This document shows positions 52,029 to 60,248 of a stretch of 64,000 nt of DNA, one piece after another (the first letter of the stretch is position 1; the number at the start of each line of letters is the position of its first letter). The DNA lies in the NCBI RefSeq assembly GCF_020881035.1, contig NZ_JAJITC010000012.1:62001-126000 (forward strand), in the 5' to 3' direction. The notes under the pieces are model-generated. The model did no database searches, was not told where the DNA came from, and worked only from the letters and a program-made list of their open reading frames with translations. The translations under genes were made by a program, and so were the position numbers. The stretch comes from Paraburkholderia translucens (GTDB taxonomy: Bacteria; Pseudomonadota; Gammaproteobacteria; Burkholderiales; Burkholderiaceae).

Positions 52029-53123
52029 ATGATTCCGATCCCGCCCGCTGTGCCTCCCAATTCTTCCGAATCATCGTCCATCGCCGCCGAGCGCCTGAAA
52101 AAGCAGAGGACCGCATCGGTCGTCCTCTATGCCGGGCTCGTACTCCTCGCATTGTGGGTGGTGCGCGATTTCATCGTGGTGGCGGCGTGGGCGGCGGTCG
52201 TCGCGATCGCGCTGTGGCCGCTGCTGCACAAGATAGCGGGTTTCCGCTGGTTCAAGGGACGCACAACCTTGCTCGCGACGGTCTTCACGCTGGTCATCGC
52301 GGTGCTCGTCCTGGTGCCGGTCGGACTCGGCCTCGCCCAGGCGCTGCGCGAGGCGCATGAGCTGAGCGAGTGGTTGCGCGACGCGCAGGAAAACGGCATC
52401 CCGTTGCCGGACTTCGTCAACCGTCTGCCTTTCGGCGTGCCGCAGATCACCGCATGGTGGCAGGCCAATCTCGCGCAGCCTTTGCGCGGCTCCGCGGCGA
52501 TGAAAGGCTTGCACAGCGAAACCGTGATGACGCTCGGCCGACACTTCGGCGCGCGCGCCGCGCACGCGGTGATGGTGTTTGCGTTCATGCTGGTCACGCT
52601 GTTCGTGACTTTTCAGGCCGGACCGCGTTTGTCCGGCTCGCTGTTGAAGGCCGCGCGACGCGTCTTCGGCGATAGCGGCACGGACCTCGTCGAGCATATG
52701 GCGACCGCGGTGCGCGGCACCGTGTCGGGCTTGATCGTGGTCGGCGCCGGCGAGGGCGCGCTGCTCGGCGTCGCCTATTTCGCGACTGGCGTGCCGCACG
52801 CGGCACTGCTCGGCCTGGTCACGGCGATCGCCGCGATGCTGCCGTTCCTGGCGCCGATCGTGTTCGGTCTCGCGGCGCTGTGGCTGCTCGTGCAGGGCTC
52901 CGTGGGCCCGGCAGTCGGGCTCGCGGTGTTCGGCGCGATCGTCGTGTTCGTCGCCGAGCACTTCGTGCGGCCGGTGCTGATCGGCAGCTCGACGCGTCTG
53001 CCGTTCCTGCTCGTGTTGTTCGGCATTCTCGGCGGCGCGGAAACCTTCGGGCTGCTGGGGATTTTCATCGGCCCCGCCTTGATGACGGTGCTGATGGTGC
53101 TGTGGACCTACCTCGTGGAGTAG
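52029..53123 (+). CDS. AI-2E transporter family (TqsA/PerM-like) membrane protein
   Basis: A 364-residue protein with about eight hydrophobic helices in the AI-2E family pattern: paired helices near residues 30-75, a long amphipathic middle, and GVPHAALLGLVTAIAAMLPFLAP followed by FVAEHFVRPVLIGS. Members export small molecules or act as Na+/H+ antiporters; the AI-2 role holds only for TqsA. The upstream part of the reading frame has no helices typical of the family. The ribosome site is weak. Confidence 0.85.
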   Translation: MIPIPPAVPPNSSESSSIAAERLKKQRTASVVLYAGLVLLALWVVRDFIVVAAWAAVVAIALWPLLHKIAGFRWFKGRTTLLATVFTLVIAVLVLVPVGLGLAQALREAHELSEWLRDAQENGIPLPDFVNRLPFGVPQITAWWQANLAQPLRGSAAMKGLHSETVMTLGRHFGARAAHAVMVFAFMLVTLFVTFQAGPRLSGSLLKAARRVFGDSGTDLVEHMATAVRGTVSGLIVVGAGEGALLGVAYFATGVPHAALLGLVTAIAAMLPFLAPIVFGLAALWLLVQGSVGPAVGLAVFGAIVVFVAEHFVRPVLIGSSTRLPFLLVLFGILGGAETFGLLGIFIGPALMTVLMVLWTYLVE

Positions 53124-53163
53124 CGCGTGTGTTGCTCGGCGCGTGGCTGGAGGCCTCGCCGGC

Positions 53164-54036
53164 TCAAGGCCGCTGATACGACGGATGCTCCTGCGCCGCC
53201 GGTTTCACGCAGCCAAACGTGTATTTGAGCGCGGCGGGCAGGAGTGCGCTCCACACGTCCCACGTGTGGCCCCCGTCGATGATCCGCAGCGCCGCCGGAT
53301 TGCCCGCGAGCCGCAGACGCGTGTACAGCAGCGACGCGTCGGCCTGGATGTCGAGGTCGTCGTCGCCGGACGCGATGAACATCGGGATGCGATACGGCCG
53401 GCTCATGTAGCGGTCCCACTGCGCCGGATAGTTGAGTTCGTGCCACACGCGCGGGTCGAACTGGTGCTCGCCGAACACGCCGACCCGCCGTGCCGCCGAC
53501 GCGCGTGGCGGCTCGTTCACATAGATCGCGGGACTCAGCAGCAGCGCGCCGCAAAACATGTCGGGCTGCGTGAGCGCATAGCGCAGCGCGCCGAAGCCGC
53601 CCATCGACACGCCGCCGATCATCCGCCCGCCGCGCTGGGTCGCAACCGCGTAGTGCGTTTCGATCTCGGGCAGCAGATCGTCGAAGAACGCCGTTTCCAT
53701 CTTCTCCTTGCGATCGACGTACCAGTCCGTGCCGCCCTGCGGCATCACGATCACGGCGGGCGGGATCTCCTTGCGCTCGATCAGCGTGTCCGCGGCGCTT
53801 TGCAGATGGCCTTGCGTGAGCCAGTCGTTGGCGTCGCCGTTGTTGCCGTGCAATAGGTAGAGCACGGGCAGGCGCGGCCCGTCCGCACGATAGCCGCCCG
53901 GCAGATAAATCATGTAGTTCCAGTCGCGGCCGAGCGCATCGGAATGAAAGCTGCGGCTCGCGATCGTGCTCGCGAACGCGCTCACGCCGACGGCGGAAAC
54001 GAGCAGGGCGAGGGCGAAGGAGAGGAATCGACGCAT
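53164..54036 (-). CDS. Secreted esterase (PF00756, esterase D/antigen 85 family)
   Basis: A 290-residue exported alpha/beta hydrolase. The signal peptide ends near AFAS. Catalytic Ser is in GGVSMGGFGALRY, the acid in the ASGDDDLDI region, and the His in DGGHTWDVW. Early LPVLYLLHGNNGD gives the oxyanion turn. The family cleaves acyl, feruloyl or S-formylglutathione esters; the signal peptide argues for an extracytoplasmic ester substrate. Convergent with the AI-2E family gene. Confidence 0.88.
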   Translation of the reverse strand: MRRFLSFALALLVSAVGVSAFASTIASRSFHSDALGRDWNYMIYLPGGYRADGPRLPVLYLLHGNNGDANDWLTQGHLQSAADTLIERKEIPPAVIVMPQGGTDWYVDRKEKMETAFFDDLLPEIETHYAVATQRGGRMIGGVSMGGFGALRYALTQPDMFCGALLLSPAIYVNEPPRASAARRVGVFGEHQFDPRVWHELNYPAQWDRYMSRPYRIPMFIASGDDDLDIQADASLLYTRLRLAGNPAALRIIDGGHTWDVWSALLPAALKYTFGCVKPAAQEHPSYQRP

Positions 54037-54229
54037 GTCAGTGTGAGAGGCCGGCGAGGGATTCGCGCGCGGCCGTCATGCTATCAGCATTGGCGCCAGA
54101 TTTGAGACGGAACGGGGCGGGGGCGGGCGGACGCTTTATGCGCGCAAACTCCTTGGTCAACCGCGCGTGCGTCAAGCGTCGGGGACGATCCATGTTCCGC
54201 AGGCGCGCCGCCAAACGTTGCCGAAGCGT

Positions 54230-55348
54230 TCAGCTCGACGTCCCCAACCGCCCGGCGACGAATCGCCCGACGAACCGCTTCAGCGGCTCCACGCCCAGCG
54301 CGACCGCGAACAGCGCGCCGACCGCGGCCGCATCGGCGAGCAATCCAAGCGGATAGTTCAGGTAACCATCGGTCGCCTCGTAGAGCACCGAGTCGACCAC
54401 CAGCGAGATCACCGCGCCGGCGATGAAGCACAACAAGCCCTGCCGGCCGATCACGCCGATCCACGGCAGCCGGCGCGCGACCTTCCTGGCCCAGCCGACC
54501 TCGATCAGATTCGCGGCGAGCCACGCAATCGCGAGGAAGTTGCCCGCACGCATGTACGACAGGTTCACCTTGAGGCTCGCGTCAAGCGGCGGGTGCAACA
54601 GAAAGAGCTTGTAATACGCGGCGCCCACGACCACCGCGAACGCCAGCACGCTGACGAGCCAGCCGCACCGATGCGCGCTGATCCGCTGATACACCGGCTG
54701 GCAGCGCGCGAGCACGCCGAGCACGAACATCAACTGCCACGCGAACGGGTTGAAGTCCCAATGCATGTCGGGCGCGGCGGGCAGGTATTGGCTGATCGCC
54801 GGCGCGCCGGCCCATAGCGCGACGCTGCCGGCGAGCAGCAGCCACGGCTTGCTGCGCGCGAGCGGCAGGATCGCCGGGACCAGCAGCGCGAAGAACGCGT
54901 ACATCGGCAGCACCGACGCGAGATACGGCTGGCGGCGCAGCAGCAGGATGTCGCGCAGCGCGGCCAGCGGCGTGTCGATCAGGTCGTCGAGATCGGTCGT
55001 GGCGAGATTGGGCCCGTCGATGCTGAAGGCGGTGAGCACCGCGCTCACCAGCAGCATGAGCCCGGCAGTGACGAGAAACGCGCGATAGATCTCGAACGAG
55101 CGGCGCAGGAAGCGGCCGCGCGCAATCGTCTCGTTGCGCCGCTCGGCGAGCGCCGCATAGGCGGTGGCGGTCGCGAAGCCGCCGAGGAACACGAACACTT
55201 CGGCGGCATCGCAGAGCGCGTACGCATGCAGCGTCACGCGCGACAGAATGCTGCCGCCGATGTGATCGACGACGATGATCAGCAGAACCAGTCCGCGGAA
55301 AAAGTCGAGTTCGATCAGACGGGAGGATGGCTTGGACATTGTTTGCAT
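54230..55348 (-). CDS. opgC: OpgC-family glucan succinylation/acyl-transfer membrane protein
   Basis: A 372-residue membrane protein with ten or so helices. The start SRLIELDFFRGLVLLIIVVDHIG, with its conserved DFFRG and His, and the following ALCDAAEVFVFLGGF are OpgC-type. OpgC transfers succinyl groups to osmoregulated periplasmic glucans. The backbone synthesis genes opgGH are not adjacent. Any of three starts (TTG 55351, ATG 55348, ATG 55339) is possible because none has a ribosome site; 55348 is used. Confidence 0.85.
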   Translation of the reverse strand: MQTMSKPSSRLIELDFFRGLVLLIIVVDHIGGSILSRVTLHAYALCDAAEVFVFLGGFATATAYAALAERRNETIARGRFLRRSFEIYRAFLVTAGLMLLVSAVLTAFSIDGPNLATTDLDDLIDTPLAALRDILLLRRQPYLASVLPMYAFFALLVPAILPLARSKPWLLLAGSVALWAGAPAISQYLPAAPDMHWDFNPFAWQLMFVLGVLARCQPVYQRISAHRCGWLVSVLAFAVVVGAAYYKLFLLHPPLDASLKVNLSYMRAGNFLAIAWLAANLIEVGWARKVARRLPWIGVIGRQGLLCFIAGAVISLVVDSVLYEATDGYLNYPLGLLADAAAVGALFAVALGVEPLKRFVGRFVAGRLGTSS

Positions 55349-55860
55349 CAACAGCAGCCCCGTGCGACGGCGCGCTGATCCAGCGCGGCGGGCGTCTCAC
55401 AAGGCGTTTTAATATGGGATTGGATGGTGCGGCGGGAAGGCGATCCATGCTGGCCGCGCCTATGTCCCACGTCGCCGCATTCGGCCGCCTACGCAAGGCA
55501 GCTTGTCTGCGGGCGTACAGACGACCCCTCGCAGCGGCGCCGAGTTCCATCGCATGGCAGCAAAGGCCGCCGATTATATTTCTTTTCGTGCCAACGACGC
55601 AGTGAGCGCGGCAGCCACTGCCGCTTACCTGAACTGACGTTTCAAAAAAAGAGGCAGCAACGCCTAGTGGAGAATTAGCAACATTCTGGAAGATCGGCGC
55701 ATCCTGTCATGGACGGTTAGCTGATGTCGTGTGACGATTTGCGGACAGAGCAGCACATGGAACAGTCTTTAGAACTGCTGGGAAGGTGACGAAAAAAGAA
55801 GATTGAGAACAAAGCCGCCGGATCGAGTTGTCCTGTGACTCGAGGTGCAGGGAGATCATC
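55349..55860. other. Intergenic region upstream of porin 2
   Basis: 512 bases with no convincing gene. The 3' part (about 55560-55860) is less GC-rich and should hold the porin promoter. Confidence 0.5.
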
Positions 55861-57039
55861 ATGAACAAGCAAGTGTTCGCGCTGGCTGTCTCCATTACTG
55901 CGTCCGCTGTTTTTGTCGCGCCTGCCGCCGCGCAGACTAGCGTCACGCTGTATGGCGTGATCGACGAGGGCGTCAACTACACGAACAATGTCGGCCACGG
56001 CCATGTTTATGAACTCGCGAGCGGATTTGCCCAAGGCAGCCGCTGGGGACTCAAGGGCGCCGAGGATCTGGGCGGCGGTCTGAAGGCGATCTTCCAACTC
56101 GAGAACGGTTTCGATCTGAATTCCGGGCGGCTCGGGCAGGGCGGGCTGTTGTTCGGCCGGCAGGCTTTCGTCGGACTCAGCTCGGAACCCTACGGCACGC
56201 TCACCTTCGGGCGGCAATACGATTCGGTCGTCGACTATCTGGCGCAGACCACGGCCAACGGCAGTTGGGGCGGCGAGCTGTTCTCGCATCCCTACGACAA
56301 CGACAACACCGACAACACGTTCCGCCTCAACAACACGGTCAAGTACACGACGCCGTCGATATCGGGCTTTCAGTTCGGCGGTACCTACAGCTTCAGCAAC
56401 GACACGAACTTCGCCAACAATCGGGCGTACAGCTTCGGTGGCCAGTACACGTACGGCGGGCTGCTGGTCGCCGCGGCCTATCTGCAGGCCAATAATCCGG
56501 GCAGCAGCGCGAACGGCGCGGTCGCCACGAACGACGCCGGCTTCGTCGCGAAGCGCATGCGCGTGTTCGGCGGCGGCATCAACTATACGTTCGGACCGGC
56601 GACGGCGGGCTTCGTCTATAGCAACTCGAACTATCTGGAGCCCACCGCGAACGGCTTTCTCGGCATCGAGCCGCCGGTGCCGCTCGTGCCCGTCACGCCG
56701 CCGGGCGTGCTGCTGAACTCGCTGAAGTATCAGAACTTCGAGGTCAACGGCAGGTATCAGATTTCGCCGGTTCTGTTCGTCGGCGCACAGTACGTGTACA
56801 CGATGCAAACCTACGACGCGTCGAACGGCGGCGTGAAGCCGCACATCCATACGTTCGGGCTGATGGCGGACTACAACCTGTCCAAGCGCACCGACGTCTA
56901 TCTGCAGGGCGCATATCAGCAGGTCACCGGCGATTCCACGTTGTCGATCTTCGATTTCGCATTCATCCCCGGCACGCAGTCGCCGTCTTCAACGTCGAAG
57001 CAGGTCGTCGTGCGCGCAGCGATCCGGCATAAGTTTTAG
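55861..57039 (+). CDS. Gram-negative (OmpC-type) porin, second copy
   Basis: A 392-residue outer-membrane porin, beginning with a signal peptide (cleavage near AAA-QTSVTLYGVIDEG) and ending in AIRHKF with terminal Phe. LKGAEDLGGGLKAIFQLENGF and FGRQAFVGLSS are shared with the porin at 16747, but overall the loops differ, so it is a separate paralog. GGGAG lies 7 bases before the start. Its stop overlaps the stop of the convergent DUF1493 gene by 4 bases. Confidence 0.93.
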   Translation: MNKQVFALAVSITASAVFVAPAAAQTSVTLYGVIDEGVNYTNNVGHGHVYELASGFAQGSRWGLKGAEDLGGGLKAIFQLENGFDLNSGRLGQGGLLFGRQAFVGLSSEPYGTLTFGRQYDSVVDYLAQTTANGSWGGELFSHPYDNDNTDNTFRLNNTVKYTTPSISGFQFGGTYSFSNDTNFANNRAYSFGGQYTYGGLLVAAAYLQANNPGSSANGAVATNDAGFVAKRMRVFGGGINYTFGPATAGFVYSNSNYLEPTANGFLGIEPPVPLVPVTPPGVLLNSLKYQNFEVNGRYQISPVLFVGAQYVYTMQTYDASNGGVKPHIHTFGLMADYNLSKRTDVYLQGAYQQVTGDSTLSIFDFAFIPGTQSPSSTSKQVVVRAAIRHKF

Positions 57040-57377
57040 AATACTTCGGAACTCCATTTTCCATTGATCATGGCCCTATGAAGCATTCCTAGGGTTAGCG
57101 GCTCTCTTTTTACAGAGTGTTCTTTTCTCATGACATGCTTGAGAATGACGTGGTACAAAAAGCCTTCGCCTTCCATCAAGAAATACCGGTGAAAATCATA
57201 ATCGCCTCTGCCTATGTGGAATGCTTCAAAAAATCGCTCCATGAAAATGTCAGCATCTTCGCCTTGCTGACCTAGATCGTCTACGATGGTCGTTTCCGGC
57301 GTAATCGATTTTTTCGAAGATATGCAAGCCTCTTTTCTAACGAACGATTCCAGATTTGCCCACGAATGATTTTCCAT
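57036..57377 (-). CDS. DUF1493 family protein
   Basis: A 113-residue acidic protein with the DUF1493 pattern: LESFVRKEACISSKKSITPE, VDDLGQQGEDADIFMERFFE and FHIGRGDYDFHRYF. The fold is acyl-carrier-like, but the usual Ser is absent from the DDLGQQGED region. The base composition is distinctly AT-richer than neighbours, suggesting recent transfer. AGGG precedes the start. Function unknown. It shares its last 4 bases with porin 2's stop. Confidence 0.78.
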   Translation of the reverse strand: MENHSWANLESFVRKEACISSKKSITPETTIVDDLGQQGEDADIFMERFFEAFHIGRGDYDFHRYFLMEGEGFLYHVILKHVMRKEHSVKREPLTLGMLHRAMINGKWSSEVF

Positions 57378-57930
57378 CAGAACACCCTGCCTTGACGCTT
57401 CGATTGCATTTCGAAACGGTATGATACGCAGTTCATACCTCCTTCACCGTCGTCCATAGTGTTCCAACGTTTGGTGGCCTTTCAACCTGAAGCGCCGCCA
57501 GGATTTTCGTTGTCGTCACAGGCGTTTCGGCCACCTCATCATCTCGCCCCGCCGCGCGAGCCCGGAAAGTGCAGCAGCGCCCGACGACGAGCGTCCCGAA
57601 CCGGACTGGTAAGTCCTTGATTCGTATGGCCGCAAAAAGCATCTGCCGGCCGGAGAATATCGGTCAGGAAACGAACGTATCTATATGCCCCTAAAGCGCA
57701 AAGCGTTTCATGCCGTTATATCTGTATCAGAGTGTGTGGGGCGGGGCGTTTTTATTAAATGTGACTCTACAATCCCGCCAGATCATTGATCGACAAGCAG
57801 TACACGGAATGAGCGCCAAACGAGGCGGTCTCGCCGTGTCACTGACAAGGCCGCGCGGCACAGACCGCGCGCATCGCGAGCGGCATCGCGGCAGCCGGCT
57901 CGCATCTCCACACAGCAGGAGTCGAACAGC
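57378..57930. other. AT-richer gap without a trusted gene
   Basis: Includes a doubtful 69-codon minus-strand frame at 57433-57642 that I cannot match to any family. The half near 57720-57790 is AT-rich and probably carries the promoter of the NlpD-like gene (TACAAT at about 57767). Composition suggests it belongs to the same acquired segment as the DUF1493 gene. Confidence 0.45.
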
Positions 57931-58878
57931 ATGAGAACACGTTTCGACAGAACGATATTGGCCGGTCTCGCCGGCGTATGGGTGGCGCTGGCAGTCAGTG
58001 GTTGTGCGAACGTCGCGCAACCGGCTCCGCAGGACGACATGGCAGCCGGCGCCGCCGCGGCGTCCGGCGTGCCGGCGGTGAACGCCGCGCCTCCGGTGGC
58101 TGGCGATCCATCAGCCGCCGCGCCGCAGTCGATCGACGCCAGCGACAACGCACCGCTGAAAAAATCGCCACCGCTCGTGTATCGCGTCAGGCGCGGCGAC
58201 ACGCTGGCGCGGGTGGCGCAGCATCATCACGTGAGCGTCAAGCAGTTGCAGGCATGGAACGGGTTGAAGGCGTCGGCGCGGTTGAAGCCGGGGCAGGTCC
58301 TGCACGTCGCTTCGCCGGAGACGGTGCGCGCAGTGAAACAGGCCAACGCGGCAGCGGCCGCGAAGGCCGCGGCACAATCCGCGGCGCAGGCGTCTTCACA
58401 AGCTTCGGCGCAGACGTCGCCGCAAGCTTCGGCTCAACCCGCCACACCGGCTCCCGATGCCACCGAAGTTCGCGAAGTCACGTCGGAAACCCGCCGGCAT
58501 GCGAGCAGCGTGACGCTCGCGTGGCCTGCCGCGGGCAGCGTCGTCGAAGCGTTCCAGCCGGGCGAAACGCGCGGCATCGAGATCGGTGGCAAAGCGGGCG
58601 ATCCGGTGCGAGCCGCCGCCGATGGCAAGGTGATGTACGCGGGCACCGGACTTAACGGCTATGGCAGCCTGATCATCGTGCAGCACAACAAGGATTTTCT
58701 GACCGCGTATTCGCATAACCGCAAGCTGCTGGTCAAGATGGGCGACATCGTCCGGAAGGGACAGCAGATCGCGGAGATGGGCGACGAGAGCAACTCGCGT
58801 GTCTCGGTCGGCTTCGAAGTACGGCGTGACGGCAAGCCAGTCGATCCGCTGCCTTATCTGCCACGGGAGCGCGGCTGA
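57931..58878 (+). CDS. NlpD-like lipoprotein: LysM plus degenerate M23 (LytM) domain
   Basis: A 315-residue lipoprotein. The lipobox AVSGC places the lipidated Cys at 25. LysM follows at about 82-127 (YRVRRGDTLARVAQHHHVS), then an Ala/Gln/Ser-rich linker and a LytM domain at about 200-310. The M23 zinc ligands are missing: the first motif reads GIEIGGKAGD instead of HxGxD, and the last reads GFEVR instead of HxE. E. coli NlpD also lacks these and activates amidase AmiC, so this is likely a cell-separation activator. AGGAG upstream. Confidence 0.9.
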   Translation: MRTRFDRTILAGLAGVWVALAVSGCANVAQPAPQDDMAAGAAAASGVPAVNAAPPVAGDPSAAAPQSIDASDNAPLKKSPPLVYRVRRGDTLARVAQHHHVSVKQLQAWNGLKASARLKPGQVLHVASPETVRAVKQANAAAAAKAAAQSAAQASSQASAQTSPQASAQPATPAPDATEVREVTSETRRHASSVTLAWPAAGSVVEAFQPGETRGIEIGGKAGDPVRAAADGKVMYAGTGLNGYGSLIIVQHNKDFLTAYSHNRKLLVKMGDIVRKGQQIAEMGDESNSRVSVGFEVRRDGKPVDPLPYLPRERG

Positions 58879-59039
58879 ACTTCCGCGTTCCTGAAAAAGC
58901 TCACCTTGAAGTTACTCGGCAAAGCCAGGTGATCTGACCGGCCGCGCATTGCCGATTCGCGGCCATCCTGCAATGGTATTGAAATTGAGGAGCCGGCGCG
59001 GCAGCGCACGCCGCCGCCACGCTCCGAACGAATTGCCCT

Positions 59040-59438
59040 TTACGTCGATTGCACACTGCGCAGCAGGCGCGTTACCTCGCCGTGGTAGTGAAGGATTGCC
59101 GGGTCAGCCTGCAACAGCGGCAAATAATGCGGCAGAAAACCGTTGTTCGGCTGATCGGACGAGAACAGGCCGATCACGGCCTCGGCGGTCGCGAGACGGT
59201 CGCCGGCATCGGCTTCCGCGTCGTCGAGCGTTTCGTCGACGCTCGTGATCACCGTCGAGAGCGGCGTCAGCCAGCGAAACCCCGAGCCGTTGATCAGTAC
59301 CTGCAGGAATGCCGCAGGCGTCACCGGGCCGAACTCCTTTTCGTACGCGGCGCGTTCGTGATCGAGAATCGCCTTGTGCAGCGCAAGCAACGGTCGGCGA
59401 ATGTCCGAGAGGAATTGTGTGCATTGCGGGTCGTTCAT
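59040..59438 (-). CDS. Conserved hypothetical protein, helical
   Basis: A 132-residue protein, mostly helical and acidic, beginning MNDPQCTQFLSDIRRP and containing YEKEFGPVTPAAFLQVLINGSGFRWL. I do not recognise a domain, though proteins of this kind occur widely in Burkholderia as short single genes. AGGAG 6 bases before the Met used supports the start; a longer frame exists upstream. Single gene between the NlpD-like and ior operons, opposite strand to both. Confidence 0.7.
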   Translation of the reverse strand: MNDPQCTQFLSDIRRPLLALHKAILDHERAAYEKEFGPVTPAAFLQVLINGSGFRWLTPLSTVITSVDETLDDAEADAGDRLATAEAVIGLFSSDQPNNGFLPHYLPLLQADPAILHYHGEVTRLLRSVQST

Positions 59439-59791
59439 CTGCGGCTCCTGCGGCTGAGGTGACTCGACAGTATCGCGCATCGCAACAGGACACAGTGCGG
59501 TGCAGCGCTCACGCGATCAAGCGAACGGGTTGATCCGCCGATGGTAACGCATCGGTCCTATCCAGACATGCGATGCAACGCGCATGACCCTCAACATGCC
59601 GCCGGCGTCTTCACAGCGAACTTCTTTTGTCCGGACTACAATCAGCCGGTTTTCTAGCGACGACCTCACCGCCGCAGTCGTTATTCATTGCGTATTAGCG
59701 CGACATGTCGAACAAAACCGGTAACCGTTCGCGGTCTGGTGCGGCGTCGCGATCTAAACCGGGTGACCACCAAACTCCACCGGAGCCGCTC
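59439..59791. other. Intergenic region upstream of the ior operon
   Basis: 353 bases with no gene. A likely promoter for the ior operon lies near 59625-59645, where TACAAT is seen, but its -35 box is unclear. Confidence 0.5.
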
Positions 59792-60247
59792 ATGACAACG
59801 TTCAATATCAACGGCGAAACCCATACCGTCGACGCCCCGCCCGACATGCCCCTGCTGTGGGTGCTGCGCGATCTCGTCGGGTTGACCGGCACCAAGTTCG
59901 GCTGTGGCATCGCGCAATGCGGCGCCTGCACCGTGCATCTCGATGGCGTTGCGGTGCGCTCGTGCGTGTTGCCGGCCGCGGCGGTCGGCGAGCGCAAGAT
60001 CGTCACGATCGAGGCGGTCGGCGCCACGCCCGCGGGCCAGAAAGTGCAGCAGGCCTGGCGTGAGCTCGACGTCGTGCAGTGCGGTTACTGTCAGTCGGGG
60101 CAGGTGATGTCGGCAGCCTCGCTGCTCGCGGGCAATCCCAATCCGAGCGACGCGGACATCGATGCCGCGATGGCGGGCAACATCTGCCGCTGCGGGACCT
60201 ACCACCGTGTGCGCGCGGCGATCAAGCAAGCCGCGAAGGGGGCCTGA
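59792..60247 (+). CDS. iorA: 2Fe-2S subunit of an isoquinoline 1-oxidoreductase-type molybdenum hydroxylase
   Basis: A 151-residue iron-sulfur protein. Cluster 1 (plant type) is built by Cys38, 43, 46 and 58 (GCGIAQCGACTVHL); cluster 2 by Cys97, 100, 132 and 134 (QCGYCQSG, CRCGTY). All eight ligands are present. It passes electrons from the molybdenum subunit to the cytochrome encoded downstream. GGAG lies 6 bases before the start, and the stop is one base before iorB. It has no signal peptide and would travel with IorB through the Tat system (inferred). Confidence 0.93.
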   Translation: MTTFNINGETHTVDAPPDMPLLWVLRDLVGLTGTKFGCGIAQCGACTVHLDGVAVRSCVLPAAAVGERKIVTIEAVGATPAGQKVQQAWRELDVVQCGYCQSGQVMSAASLLAGNPNPSDADIDAAMAGNICRCGTYHRVRAAIKQAAKGA

Positions 60248-60248
60248 C

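Noticed and set aside
57433..57642. 69-codon minus-strand frame upstream of the DUF1493 gene
   Set aside because: No family match and no ribosome site; left as unassigned.
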